DNA of 64,000 bases from Pyronema omphalodes (lineage: Eukaryota > Ascomycota > Pezizomycetes > Pezizales > Pyronemataceae): contig JAJJXM010000007.1 of assembly GCA_024516155.1 (NCBI GenBank), positions 806,001 through 870,000 of the forward strand, in the 5' to 3' direction. Below are positions 47,370 to 60,045 of this stretch, in pieces. Numbering within the stretch: the stretch's first letter is position 1; every line of letters starts with the position of its first letter. The notes under the pieces were generated by a model. It was given only the letters and a program-made list of their open reading frames with translations. It was not told where the DNA came from and made no database searches. The position numbers and the translations under genes were made by a program.

Positions 47370-49134
47370 TTAAAACCCCCCTTTTCCTTTCCCATCACCA
47401 AACCCATCCCCAGGACCACCAAGATACTTCCCCTTCCCATCATAGCCCGCATCATAACCCCCCTTCCCATCATAACCCCCACCATAGCCAGAACTAGACG
47501 CATCATAACCCGCAGCATACCCAGAACTAGACGGGGTATATCTCGGCGGACTATCCGATCCAGACCCGACCTGATCTGTGGGTACCTGTACTGCTCTTCC
47601 GTCTGGAGTTTTCCCGATTATCATGCCTTTTGCTACTCCTGGTTTGTGTTAGTGTGCTGCTGCTTTGGGGACTGTAGAGAATGGGAGACAAGAGAGGGGA
47701 CTGGGGAACTGGGAGACAAAGGACATACCCTTCAAAACGGCCCTCCTACTAACCCCACTAGCATCAATATAAACCAACCCAACATTCCTAACACCCTGGG
47801 TAACATCTCTAGCCAAGCCACCCGCCTGAGGTCCATATCTATGTTCAACGACCTTTGTAGCCGCCACCGATCCCGCGCCCAGTAAACTCTTTGCCGCATC
47901 CTCCGCCGCATCTGCTACTGCGCTGAAGGCTATGAATCCAGTATGAATTATCCCCGGCTTACCCCGGGTTGCTGGGTCTTTATCTTTATGTAATGTGGCG
48001 CCTACGTTTCTTGCGAAGGAATGCACCTTGCCGGCTGCGGTGGAGGTTAGCGCGGCGGCGGTGGAGGTTAGCGTGGCGACTTTTTGGAAGTTTTTGAGGG
48101 TCGAGGGTTGGAAGGTTGTGGGTTTGCTTGTGGGTTGTGATTTTTGGGTGTAGGAATGCGCAGAGCTGGTCATGGCGTTGGAAACGACGTCGGCGGCGGT
48201 GATTATGAGGTGTGAAATGAAGGAGGCGGATTGAACTAGCGAGGAGGAGGCGTATTTGGGGTCTTGGGAGTAGCGGAGGTAGTCGGGGGGTGCGGGACGG
48301 ACGGTGATCGGGTCGTTGGGATGTTGCTCGGAGGGGAAGGTAATTTCGACGGGATCTAGGGGGGTTAGTTTGTGGTTTTGAGTTGGGAAAGAAAAGCTTA
48401 CCGTGAGATCCTGGGATTATGTCGATGGCTGTCATGGGTGTTTCTCCAATCTCTCGGCCGTTATCTTCATCTACAAGTACCAACCTCCCACCGTTCTTTT
48501 TCTCATCAGGATATCCGGTAGTAGAGCCGTTGAAATCCCGAGGATCATAGGGGACATTATCATGCCAACTGCTACTTGATCCTCCGTTGTAGCTAGGTCC
48601 TTGGATGGCATTCATATAATCCCCCTTTCCGCCTTTTGAAGATTCCCCAGCAAATGGTGAGCTAATGAGAGAATAGCTATTCTTTTCAAAAGTCACCCAG
48701 CTATTAATATCCTTTTCAAAATCCCGGACAATCATTTCCCAAGTAATGCCCTTCTTGACCTCGTTATCAATTTCAATCCTTGCATCCTCCTGAGGAATCA
48801 AATGATGAAGCTCGGGAAAGGTAATTGTTAATTCTCCAAACTCGGTTTCTAGAGTATATTCCCTAGGAGAAACCTTTTGAAGCTTCTGTTCCCGGTAGAC
48901 GATACAGTCTGTAGAATGAGCGGCGGTGGTATCATCAGGAGTATGCTGAACTCGTAGGAGCTCTGGACAGCTGGAAGTTTTCGAGAGGACGAGGTAACCG
49001 ACAGCGGCAGCGCTATGGGGTTGCGCTAATGCGATGGATGGGAAGGAAAAGAGGACTTGTTCTTGAAGTGTCATATTTGCGGGTTGCTGTGACGGTTGTG
49101 ATGGTGATGTTGATGGTAATGGTGCGGTTAACAT
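47370..49134 (-). CDS. spartin-like senescence-domain protein
   Basis: Three exons (48402-49134, 47729-48355, 47370-47638) join to 542 aa. The N-terminal part (about 1-240) contains QEQVLFSFPSIALAQ and a plant-senescence/spartin-type beta region (LTITFPE). After a Ser/Gly-rich linker comes the senescence domain (about 265-445), with SASFISHLIITAADVVSN, HTGFIAFSAVADAAEDAAKS, ATKVVEHRYGPQAGGLARDV and NVGLVYIDASGVSRRAVLKG. The C-terminus is a Gly/Tyr/Asp-rich tail with YDAGYDGKG-type repeats. Mammalian spartin (SPART) works at lipid droplets and endosomes; a similar lipid-associated role here is inferred. Intron 2 has a good CACTAAC branch point. Divergent from EAF7, 2.1 kb away. Confidence 0.88.
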
Positions 49135-51227
49135 TTTTGGAAAAAACGGAGGAGAGCTGGTTATTTGAAGGTTGCTGTTGAAATGTTCGTTCTAGTTGTT
49201 GGATGGCGTTGTGTTGCGGTTGGGTAAAATGCTGGCGGGGAGGGATCCGCTGCCTTGTCTTGCTTGCCTTGGCTTCGGGGGCACAGCAGTAGCACAGCAC
49301 AAGCTGGTTCCTGGTTCTGGGTTGCGTTCTGGTTCTGGTTCGCTACAGGCGCTACAAGATTGCGTTGCGTCTATGACCCAGACCAGGGATTCTGGGGATT
49401 CTTAGCTGCTGCTGCTGGTGGTGATTTAGAGAGAAAGATCTAAAGTGGCAAGCCGCGCGTTTTGGAGATGAGGTGTGGATGGTTGTGATGGTCGTGATGC
49501 TTGCGATGCTTGCGATGCTTGCTAGCTATGTGCGACAGCTAATGAGTATGTCGATGGCGATGGGATGAGAATGGTTTGAGTGTAGAAGAGGGGTTGTCGA
49601 CCGAGTATACTTGATTTATGCATGTGTTACCATCTACTTGATGATGCATATTTACTACCCACTCGATATTTTATGCATGTATTCCTGTCGACTTGATTTA
49701 TGCATATTTATTCCCTTCCTGCACTTCAGACCCCATCTGGTCTTTCTGTCTCTCCGTTCGGCGCCTCGCAGTTCAAAGCAGCCAAACGGCGGATGTCCTG
49801 GTGAGCTCTCAGAAGACTCAGGAGGTTTGCCATCGCATCAGTAGCGCAGGGCATGTGAGCATTGCAGCGCAGCGCAGCGTCGATCAGCGAGGGGAGGAGG
49901 GGAGGGTGTGTGTGGGGGTGATGGTAGTGTATGACTGGATGAGGCGGTGCAGTCTTGAAGCAACACCAAATTCCCAACGTGACTGAGCCACACAAAAAGC
50001 CTCAATTCAATTCGATTCAACAGAGATTCCTTCCCAACTATCCGCAAGCCGACGCGACTGACAAAAAAAGTCGCGTCGAACACGTCTCCTCATTACGAAT
50101 CCTCCATTTCCTTTCTTCGCCACTGGAAAAAAAATGTCAAAACCCCTCGAGGATCTCGAAATTCCAAACATATAATGCCAAGACATCAACACCCCTTTGT
50201 ATCATAGTGAATCCTACATTTCGTGAAACATGCCAACAGTTACATCTTTCCAGACTTTTAATTGGTTCACCACTCCCCTCTCACAAAGCAATCAAGCTGC
50301 AGTTGGTTTCTAAAAAAAGAATTGGCGTTGTGTTAAAGTGTTTCTTAGCGCTCGCGTGGTGATTACATTTCGGGGTGATTGCTTGATGCGCAATGCGTGA
50401 TGTGATGTGATGCTTCTTCTCTGCTCTGCTCTGCTTAACCCGACCGATCGAGATAAGCCAATTTTGTGCACTCAGCACCGTCTGTCTGTCTGTACAACCA
50501 ACGCCAACGCCCGGCTCGCGACAACCATCCATCCTACATACACCACTTGTGCCTGGGTCCTGAACGAAATTTACAACCGAAAAGAAGCGCGTCTTCCAAC
50601 TAACTAAACCCCAACCCCGAACAACCAACGCGTCTACATACGTGCTACATTCATTTCCACCAGAGCCGCCTCGAGGTGTTGAATCGAATCGGAGGATTAC
50701 CATTACATTACATTACAGTACAACTGCCAGCATACATACGTACATACATACCATAGCACAATATACAGTACAGTCACTACTATTCATCTACAATCCAACT
50801 ACAATCCAACCCCCGCGCACTGTCCGAGTCAGCATCACCGCCATCACCACCATCAGCTTCATTGATATCCCATCGCGAACAGTTTCAACCCCGCATCGCG
50901 TCCTACTAGTACAGTAGTCTTTGAACACCAAGAACACCTTACCTTACCTCACCCGCCCGCATTCACGACATCCAGGCATCCAATCATCCAATCCAAGTCA
51001 GCACCATTCACGCTCACAACCACGGTCTTTTACCTTTCCATTAGGCACCAGGTCCCTCTCTAGCCACACCGCGTACTAGAAACTTTTTATCCCCGAAACA
51101 CACCACCGAGCTCTTATCCTCGTTAACAACAACCCCCACCTTCCCCACCTCCCGCCCACCTCCCCGCTCATCCCCCCCCTCACCCCCGCCCCACCCACCC
51201 ACCCACCCACCCACCCCGCCCATCACA
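49135..51227. other. divergent intergenic region between spartin-like gene and EAF7
   Basis: 2.1 kb with no recognised gene. Short CTGGTT, GCTTGCGAT and ACATAC repeats occur. A C-rich leader (about 51130-51227, including CCCACCCACCC) directly precedes the EAF7 start. Overlapping frames at 49611-50703 carry no motif. Confidence 0.5.
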
Positions 51228-53010
51228 ATGCCCCCCAAAAAGAAAAGCAAGCCACCAACCGCCCTGGCACTATCCCCCTCCACGCCCTCCACAACCCCCA
51301 ACCTCCGACCTCCCTCCCCAATCCTTTCCGACGGCTGGACCGACGAGCAAGAAACCACGCTTTTCAAAGCGATAGCCGTATACAAGCTTAAGCCCGCGGG
51401 TATGCATAAACATTTCCGGATCATAGCGATATCCGAGTTGATGAAGAACCACGGGGTTAGTGGGGAGCATACTGGATGTAGAGGAATATGGGAGAAACTT
51501 GGAAGGTTATGGAATCTTGAGTTGGCGGATGAAAGGGAGGAAGCTGAGGATGAGGATGAGGCTGAACTTTCTGTTGGTCCGGGTTATGGTGGCTCTGTTA
51601 TCGGTGAGAGTGATAGGGATAAAACGGAGTTGGAGGATGAGGCCGGAAGGTTCAAGGAGTTTGTGTTACCCGCTGATTTGTTTGGGGATATGATGTGGGA
51701 AAGACGGTTGGATCCTAAGTCTAGGGATTCTCCACCGCTATCAACGGGTGAGAAGAAAAAAAATTTAATGGAAAAGAGGAGGGATAGAGAGGAGACGGTT
51801 GAGGGTAAGTAGCAGGTTGTTACCTTTGATGGGAAAAAAATTACTTTTTTTTTTTCTCCTCTTGATTTACTGCTGCGGAATCAATAAGAACTAATCCTCG
51901 TCAGATTCCGAAATGGAACGAGAACCGACACCTGCCGGATCGATCAAAGGAAGAGGAAGAAGAGGTACCGTCACTATTGCAAAAGATAAATCAACCACAG
52001 CTACAGCTACATCAACTTCTACAATATCAACATCTACCCCAAATTTAAATCATAACAATATATCAAAAGATAAAGATAAAGACAAGGACAAAGACAAAGA
52101 TAGAGATAAAGACAGAGACAGAGAAAAAGATGAAAAAAAAGAAAAGGATGAAAAAAAAGATGAAAAAAAAGATAAAGATAAAGACAAAAAAAAAGATAAA
52201 GATGAAAAAAAAGAAAAACTTCCAACATCAACCACGACAACTAAAACCTCAAAACAAACCCCGGCTGCACAAAAATCCCGAAAATTCAGCACGGGAAGTA
52301 GTGGTATAAAAGATACCACAGATATGAAAACTCGAAAACGTAACTTGTCTTTATCCTCCTCTTCCGCTGCTTCCTCTTCCGGTGACGACGACGAAGAAGA
52401 CAACGACGAGGAAGAAGAAGACGAAGAAGAAGTCGACGACCAAGAAGACGAAGACAACGACGACGACAATGACGACAACGAAGACGACGATGAACAAGAC
52501 GACGAATCAGAAGCCGGATCAGACGCAGAACCCGAATCCGGATCAGACGCTGAACCCGAATCAGAATCAGAAGCCGCATCAGAACCCGAATCAAACACAG
52601 AAGAAAATACAGAAGAAAACTCTAGTAACCGCAATACCATCTCCTCCTCCGAAGGCGAAGAAACCAATCCACCCCAAAAATCCAGTCAACATAAATCAAA
52701 CCCAAAACACAGTCAACCAAAATCAAAACCAAAATCAAAATCCTCCTCCTCCACAGCAGTAGATGTAACCAAAGGCAAACCCACCACCACCACCACCACT
52801 ACTACTCCAGGAAATCGTGCACGGGGTTCAAGGACTGGGGCTGGGGCTGGGACGGGGGCGGCGGGTGGTGCGGGGAGAACTGGCAATAGGGATAGAGATA
52901 GGGATAGAGATAGGGATAGGGATAGGGATAAAGATAAAGATAGGGATAGGGATAGGGATAAAGATAGGGATAGGGATATTAGGAGGAGTAGTAGGAATAA
53001 GGAGAGGTAG
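51228..53010 (+). CDS. eaf7: NuA4 histone acetyltransferase subunit Eaf7
   Basis: Two exons (51228-51804, 51905-53010) join to 560 aa. The Eaf7/MRGBP (CT20) domain lies at about residues 35-105, with DGWTDEQETTLFKAIAVYKL, KPAGMHKHFRIIAISELM and IWEKLGRLWNLE. The rest is strongly biased in composition: a Lys/Asp array (KDKDKDRDKD), a run of Asp/Glu (about 155-225), a Ser/Glu region, Lys/Ser/Pro, Gly/Arg, and a closing Asp/Arg dipeptide array (RDRDRDRD). Yeast Eaf7 is a non-catalytic NuA4 and TINTIN subunit acting with Eaf3 and Eaf5 on transcribed chromatin. The yeast protein is about 425 aa, so the charged tail accounts for the extra length. Confidence 0.9.
52060..52975 (+). repeat. low-complexity coding repeats in EAF7
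   Basis: (AAAGAY) hexanucleotide repeats coding Lys/Asp lie at 52065-52215, a (GAC/GAA)n acidic tract at 52383-52505, and (GATAGG)n coding Asp/Arg at 52889-52975. All keep the frame of the EAF7 exon 2. Confidence 0.85.
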
Positions 53011-56000
53011 GGGGGCAGGGGATGGCGGGGATGGCGGTGTTTTTGGCGTTTCCTTTTTTGTTTTGGTAGTGGAATTGGAATCGGAATTGGTAGTGGTGGA
53101 ATTGGATTAAGTTGCAGTCATATCATATCATATCATATTATATAAAATCCATCCATCAATTCAATCCATACAATCCATACAATCCATACAATCAATCCAT
53201 ACAATCCATCAGTCCATCAATCCATCCATCCATCAATCGAAATACCTTCTATGATATTCTTGATATTTTCTGGATAAGTATGATAAGTATGATATTTTCT
53301 GGATAAGTATGATATTCTTGATAATTATGATACTTATGATATTCTTGATATTCTTGATATTCTTATTCTTTGAAATTATGATATTCTTGATATTCTTGAT
53401 ATTCTTGATATTCTTGATATTCTTGATATTCTTGATATTCTTGATATTCTTGATATCCCTATCCATATCCATATCCATATCATATCCATCATATCCCATA
53501 CCCCATATCCATATCCATACAATCCATCAATCAATCCATCCATACAATCCATCCATATCCCATACCCCATCCATATCCATATCATATCATATCCCATCCA
53601 TCATATCCCATATCCCATATCCCATATCATATCCCATATCCCATATCATACCCATCAATCCATCAATCCGTATGCATATCCCATATCCAATCCATATCCC
53701 ATATCCATATCCCATATCCACATCCATCCGTATGCATATCCCATATCCATATGCCATAATCTTATTCTTGATCTTGAGATAAGAACTATAATATAATCTA
53801 TAAAACATCTGCATTTTATTTCATTTTCCAAACCGGTTCATTTTGTGGTGTGCATAGCATGCGGATCGTTTTGTGGTGTGCATAGTATCCGGATCGTGGT
53901 TGGGTGGTTAAGTGGTTAGGTGCGTAGGTGGTTAAGTGGTTAGGTGCATAGGTGCATAGGTGCATAGGTGCATATGAGTGGGGTTTGGGTTTGTGTTTGA
54001 TGGTATTCTAGTATTCTAGTATTCTAGTATTCTAGTATTCTAGTATTCTAGTATTCTAGTATTCTAGTATTCTAGTATTCTAGTATTCTAGTATTCTAGT
54101 ATTCTAGTATTCTAGTATTCTAGTATCCCAACATCCTAATATCCCAACATCCCAGTACCCCAACATCCAGGCAGGTTGGCAGGTTATATTTCGAACCAAT
54201 TAGAATTACGTTTCATGGTGAAAAAGGGATTTCTATATGTATATATCTATATGTATATACTGTAGGTAGGTAGGTTTCTTGCATGTTCTTTGAGGGGGGG
54301 GATATAAAAGGATATTTTGAAGCTCGGGGTAGGTGAGTGATGCGTCATGATGCGTCATGATGCGTCTTGATGCTTGAGTGATGGATTGTTATGATGATGA
54401 TGAGATGGAGGGTTTTATTTGGGTTTTGGAATGCGGGATGCTGTGGTTTTGTGGTTTTGTATCTATAGACCCGCGGGGATACGAGTAGTTGACTGTAGAC
54501 TGTAGATAATTATCATCCAGGATTGCGGCTGGGAGCTGTAAATGTGATGTGGGGGCTTTGGGGGGGTATTTGTTGACTGGTTACTGTAGTTTGGATATAT
54601 AGGAATTATGGGTTTATAGATTTCTGGTTATTGTGTTTGTTTGGTTTTAGGGCTGGATAATGGATTATTGGTGGGGATATTGTGGAAGATGGAGATTCTT
54701 GCTTGGTTTGTTTCTTGCTTGTTTTCTTGCTTGCGTTTTGTTATGTTATTTTATGTTATTTTGCTTTTTGTTCGGTTCTGATCTATTCCGTGATTTCTGG
54801 CTCCTGAATTGCTTTCCGATGGGTTGGGATGTAAATGGGAATTTAGCCCAGGCTTTATTCTTGTTCAAATCCTCTCTCTAATCCCCTTTCTAATACCTAC
54901 TCAATTCCTACTCCAATTCCTACTCCAATTCCTACTCCAATTCCTACTCCAATTCCTACTCCAATTCCTACTCCAATTCCTACTCCAATTCCTACTCCAA
55001 TTCCTACTCCAATTCCTACTCCAATTCCTACTCCAATTCCTACTCCAATTCCTACTCCAATTCCTACTCCAATTCCTACTCCAATTCCTACTCCAATTCC
55101 TACTCCAATTCCTACTCCAATCCCCCACCCCCAGCTCCAAAGTTCCCAACCAATCCCCCGCCCCCAGCTCCAAAGTTCCCAACCAATCCCCCCACCATCC
55201 CCACCATCCCCACCATCCCCACCCCCCAAAATCCAGCCCCAAAACCAGCCCCAAATCTATCCCCAAAACCAGCCCCAAAACCAACCCCAAAACTCCTCCT
55301 AAAAAACCCCCATTTCTTCAACACCCATGCATCATGCATCATAAGATTCATAACCACAACCCCCCCGCCCTCCCCCGCCCTCCCTCTCCCACTGGTTCCA
55401 AAGGTTAGGGGTCAGGAGTTAGGAGTATTCGTTGCTAATATCCCCACGCTGTATCACTAATTCACTAATTCACTATCGGTTTATGGATTTGAGGATTGAG
55501 GATTGAGGACTGAGGAGTCTTAGTGGACTGCTGTAGCCATTAGATTTCATCTGATTTCATCTGGTATAATCTGGTATAATCTGGTATAATCTGGTATAAT
55601 CTGGTATAATCTGGTATAATCTGGTATAATCTGGTATAATCTGGTATAATCTGGTATAATCTGGTATAATCTGGTATAATCTGGTATAATCTGGTATAAT
55701 CTGGTATAATCTGGTATAATCTGGTATAATCTGGTATAATCTGGTATAATCTGGTATAATCTGGTATAATCTGGTATAATCTGGTATAATCTGGTATAAT
55801 CTGGTATAATCTGGTATAATCTGGTATAATCTGGTCTGGTATATAATCGGATTTTGTATAAACGCACTCCTCAATCCTCAATCCTCAATCCTAAAGCTGT
55901 GAAGATAAAGTTATGTATGTATGTATGTATATATGTTGAAGGTTTTAATGATATTTTCGTAGACGCTGTCTTTTACCCAGATCCCAAGCTCCAGAACCCA

Positions 56001-56967
56001 GGTTCCAGGTGCCAGGTCCCAGATCCCAGGTGCTAGGATCCTGATAGAATTCGTTCCAGAACTATACGATGCGCTTTGTTGCGGCACTGTAGGCTTCGTT
56101 CTGAGTTTTTTTTCGTTATGCTGGGGTTGTTTGGATTGTTATGTTTTGAGCCCTGTTTTGAGCTCTGTTTTGAGGACTGTTTGAGCTTTCTTCTCTCGGG
56201 ATTGTTTTATGTTTACCGTACCTTTCTTTCTTCTCTTCGTCATGGGATTTTCTTCTCTTCGTTGCCAGCTTCTTTTCTCTTCGTCGTTGGCTTCTCTCCT
56301 CTTCGTTGTGCTGGGGTTCTTAGGATTGTTATGTTTTTTTTTTTTTTTTTAATATACTTTGAGGCATGTTTGCCATTTCTGATCTTCTCTCGCGATTCTT
56401 TTCGATATATCGTACCCATTTTTTCTCTTCGACGTCAGATTTTCTTCGGTTTGCTACTGCTCTATCGAAAACCCGCCTTCAACTCCTCTTCAGCTTCTCC
56501 CCAACTGCTCTTCTCAAACCTCTTCTCAAACCTCTTTTCAAACCTCTTCTCAATCGAGGTCGAGGTGCAACTTACGCTCGCCGTCAACTCATATTTAGCT
56601 TTTTCCAAATCATCTGCTTCTCAATCCTCTTCTTCTGCCGCGAGTGAAGTTTTGTAAGCACAATCTGGGTAACGATGAGTTTTTCAATACCTCAAATCCC
56701 CAACGCATCCCGCATTACGCAGGTGCGCAGGTGCCAGCCAGATAAAATCGACGAAGTTGAAGTCGCAGCGCATAACAATTCCAGCATTCCAGCATTCCGT
56801 ACGCTTCCTACACTTCCCCATGAAATACAACTAACAACATGCTCAATATGAAATTCCAAAGACAGAGGAAGGAAACAGAATCCATAGAATCGCCAAGAAA
56901 GAAATAACCCCGACAAGCAGGAAAGCAACAGAACCGCCAAGATAAAAAACCCCAAACAGCGAAAAAT
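53011..56967. repeat. mini- and microsatellite-rich intergenic region
   Basis: No gene is supported across almost 4 kb. Main arrays are CAATCCATA-type at 53140-53235, (ATTCTTGAT)n at about 53338-53456, CATATCC-type at 53457-53750, (GGTGCATA)n at about 53938-53972, (TATTCTAG)n of about 15 units at 54004-54124, (CTACTCCAATTC)n of about 18 units at 54897-55118, and (CTGGTATAAT)n of 27 units at 55561-55830. The region 56076-56657 has a 193-codon frame, but it is T-rich and repetitive (TTCTCTTCG, CTTCTCAAACC) and not convincing. Confidence 0.9.
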
Positions 56968-57047
56968 GATTCAGCCGGGATTCGAACCCGGGTCGAGCGC
57001 AGAATGCGAAATGGCAAGCGCTCATGATACCCCTACACTACTGAATC
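56968..57047 (-). tRNA. tRNA-Gly (GCC) with a ~10-nt intron
   Basis: Minus-strand cloverleaf of 80 nt. The acceptor stem GATTCAG/CTGAATC pairs over 7 bp, the D-arm contains GTGTAGGGGTATCAT, and the T-arm is CCGGG-TTCGAAT-CCCGG. The anticodon stem AGCGC/GCGCT encloses TTGCCA, giving anticodon GCC, and about 10 extra nt (TTTCGCATTC) follow nucleotide 37 at the normal tRNA intron position. A T-run (ATTTTTC) follows the 3' end. The acceptor sequence is unusual for glycine tRNA but fully paired. Confidence 0.85.
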
Positions 57048-58031
57048 TTATGCCTTTCTTACAAAATTAACCAATACAACCCATTTTTATCTGCCAAATA
57101 CAGCGGCACCCCGCCGTTTAAGTGTAGCGGGCTTTAAGAAGATTATAGATATCATGGATATTTAGCAGAGTTATAGTATGTATCGATATTTACCACCGTG
57201 GATGAAATTGGTTATTGGTTATTGGTTATTGGTTATGCACAAACGCACAAACGCACAAACGCACAAACCACAGGACACCATACATAGTGGCCAGCCACTG
57301 GTCGCTGATCCGATCAGCACTAGAAAAACGCACCGCCGTTGTCTTATCCATCTCGCTTGAGGCCGTTCGATCGTTCGCTTCTTTCGCTTCTTTCGCTGCT
57401 TTCGCTTCTTTCGCTGCTTTCGCTTCAGGTCAATGCACATTTCGCTTGCTTTATCGGCTGCTGACGAGCTGAAGCCTGAGGGCTCGGACAGTTTCTGGGC
57501 TGAGAAAGCTCGGGGCTCAAGGTACACGTTAAAGTCAATTTTTTTATCAACGTTACGGAGTCTTGCACTATCGAATATGCTACATACAATGCGCTGTGTG
57601 TTTCCGATTAATTACCGTATTTGTGTAACCCATCGATCGCGAATTATTACGCGCCCACTGTCCTAATTGTGAAGACACACACAAAACGCGTAAACCCAGT
57701 TGCTACAACGCGACTGGACATGGGTTTCTGTTGAGAAATGCACTATGTAAAATCCCGGTTGTTTGGCGTTGCTGCAGCAACGTATCCAACTGACACCTCA
57801 TCGACCAGGCTTTCGTTGCTGCGTTACCGCAACCAGCCACCGAGTATCCAGCTCCATTTACTCGACCCTGCTATTTCGCCTGGACATAGGCACCTGGCCC
57901 CTTTCATCCGTCTTGAAGAACTTTGTTTCTTACGATTCGCGACTTTGACTTTTCTACAACGGATGCTTATATCCAGCTTACTGCACCTACTACATCACGT
58001 TTAACTCGAACCCGAAACAAGCCCGTACGCC
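57048..58031. other. intergenic between tRNA-Gly and the membrane-protein gene
   Basis: No gene recognised. A short TTCGCTTC/TTCGCTGC repeat lies at about 57368-57426, and ACAAACGC units at 57238-57270. Confidence 0.5.
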
Positions 58032-59488
58032 ATGTCAGACCCCATCTCCCCGCCTCACTCTCCCCCGCACTCTCCCTCCTCCCCACCCTCCTACCCAGCC
58101 GACTCCTCGCACCACCCCGACGACCTCTCAGAACATGATTCCCAACGGCTACCCAGCATCACACGAAGCACCTACTCAATCCCCGACGACTTTGAAAGCG
58201 ACCTATTGAGCGAAGACAACTTCGGCGCCTATCGCAATGCCAGCGATGAACAGCGTGAACAGGCCGCCAGCACAGAAGATTTCCCCGAAACCACAGCTCA
58301 GGGCGAAGACCATGATTCTCAATGGGAAAGTGAAGGACCTGCAGCTCCCAAGTCTCGTAAGAAGGGACTTGCTCCTGCTCAGAAGCTTCCTAAAGCCCTC
58401 CGTCCTACTAGCTCTGGAAAATTACACCCCCGCGCACAGTACTTGGGTTCCAGAGCGAGCTCAGCTAGCTATAATGAGACCGTCCAGGGGGAGAAAAAGA
58501 GTGCGCCGTTGGTGTTGCTCCATATTACCCTCCTCTTTTTGCCCGGCGCTGAAGAGGCAGTGTTGAGGAAAATTACTCCGACTATGTTGGAGCGTGGGTT
58601 GTTGATTGAACACCCTAGGAATGATTATCAGGCCCTGGAGGAGCTCATTATTGATGCGCTCGGTTTGGATGATGCGTTAACCCCAGCGGAGGAAAGTGAA
58701 GAGGAGGAAGAGGAGAAGGACGAATGGGAGCAAAGCTTGGGGGTTCGTAAAGTCGCCGCGAAGAGGCAATGGGAGATTAGGGTTTATGCTGCAAATGGAT
58801 TGATGACATCGGGGGCGTGGAAGAGGGTTTGGAATGAGATGGAGAGAGTCGATGTCGAGGTTGGACCCAAGGGATGGAGGGGTAAGAAGGTATGTTGCGC
58901 TGTGACACTATTAGCGAGAAAATGCTGACTGGCGATTAGACCGATGAGCTAGTCAAGGCATTTATGAGGAAGGATGCGAGACAGAGGGGTGTAAGACTTC
59001 CCGCTTGGGATGTTGAGCCTCTCGATGTTGGATTCTGGGCGACGGTTGTGGGAATTTTGTTGTTGCTGGTGGCAGCCGCGACCGGAATATGGTGGACAGC
59101 ACCGCAGTGGCAGCAGTTCAGCATGCCGGATTTCAAGGCGATGATTCCCTGGGGAGGAAACGCGGTGCAGATGGAGAACGTCGATGGTGTCATGGTTCCC
59201 CAGGGACAAGGACATTGTGAGGTGGTTGAAGGCCAGGACGAGCCAGTCTGTGGAGAGTCAATTGTCCCTGTTAACGTCAACGGCGAAGCGAATAACGGAG
59301 AAAGTTCTGGTGAGCGGCCCAACGAAAATGTGGAGACGGCAAGTGCAAGTGTTGACGATAAGCAAGGCGCAACTTCTCCGGCAGACAGCAGCGACGGAAC
59401 CTCCGAGCCGGAATTATTATCGTTCGACGAGGCAACCGAGACTGGTTCAGACCGTTGGTGGAGCTGGAAATCCGGTCAGAAGGCCTAA
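58032..59488 (+). CDS. conserved fungal single-pass membrane protein, function unknown
   Basis: Two exons (58032-58889, 58940-59488) join to 468 aa. The N-terminal 150 residues are Ser/Pro/Glu-rich and disordered (SPPHSPPHSPSSPPS). A folded region (about 155-315) includes VLLHITLLFLPGAEEAVLRK, LERGLLIEHPRNDYQALEEL, an acidic loop, and KRQWEIRVYAANGLMTSGAW followed by KRVWNEMERVDVEVGPKGWR. A single transmembrane segment follows (about 316-338, FWATVVGILLLLVAAATGIW), then an acidic C-terminal tail of about 130 aa. There is no signal peptide, so a signal-anchored protein with the folded part in the cytosol is likely. The folded region looks conserved in filamentous fungi, but I cannot name a function. 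Confidence 0.8.
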
Positions 59489-59869
59489 GAAAAAAGTAGT
59501 CGAGTTTACTCATGGAGGAAAAGTTTGTTGAGATGAACGGTGATGGATATGAAAACTGAATGAGATAATGATGTCGAATGTATTACACAGATATTTTAAT
59601 GAATTCACGGTGATGACAAAGAGGGGATGCTTGCAGTGTAAGTGGTGAATGTGAGGAAGGAAGTTGATGACGTCTGCAGCTACAACGCCATCATCACGTG
59701 ACACCACTCTTGGCCAACGGCTATCGTAAGTTATCTTATGTACCTACCAAGCGCCAGCCATGATTGCGTATCAGATAACGTAGGCGAGGACCATGGTTAA
59801 CTGTTCCCGTTAATCGACTCTGGATACGCAAAAAGGACGAATAAGGAAATAAACTCAAAGGGTTTCTTT
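59489..59869. other. intergenic, no gene
   Basis: 3' flank of the membrane-protein gene, running up to the right arm of the inverted duplication. Nothing recognised. Confidence 0.5.
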
Positions 59870-60029
59870 GTACACAAAATGTATGAACTGCAATGCAATC
59901 TGCTAAGACTCGGGACTTGCAGGTCATATGCTCTGTATCTACACGGGTAGCGCTAGACCTGTACGGAACGTCTGCTTGCTGCAGTGTCTCTCGCATTACC
60001 CGTGGACACGCTGTTGTGGTACGAGCTCT

Positions 60030-60045
60030 AACCGCCATGGCGGTT
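60030..60045. promoter_or_regulatory. perfect 16-bp palindrome with CCG-N6-CGG, right copy
   Basis: AACCGCCATGGCGGTT is a perfect dyad about 0.43 kb upstream of the first ATG. In the third promoter copy (63898-63913) both half-sites carry matching changes, so symmetry is retained. Likely a dimeric regulator site. Confidence 0.55.

Noticed and set aside
55540..55881. Direct repeat array considered as a CRISPR-like locus
   Set aside because: Units are contiguous with no spacers, and the genome is eukaryotic. It is a 10-bp minisatellite.
56076..56657. 193-codon plus-strand frame rich in Phe, Leu and Ser
   Set aside because: It follows T-rich simple repeats (CTCTTCG, CTTCTCAAACC). An overlapping alternative frame is also open, and there is no domain or splice support.
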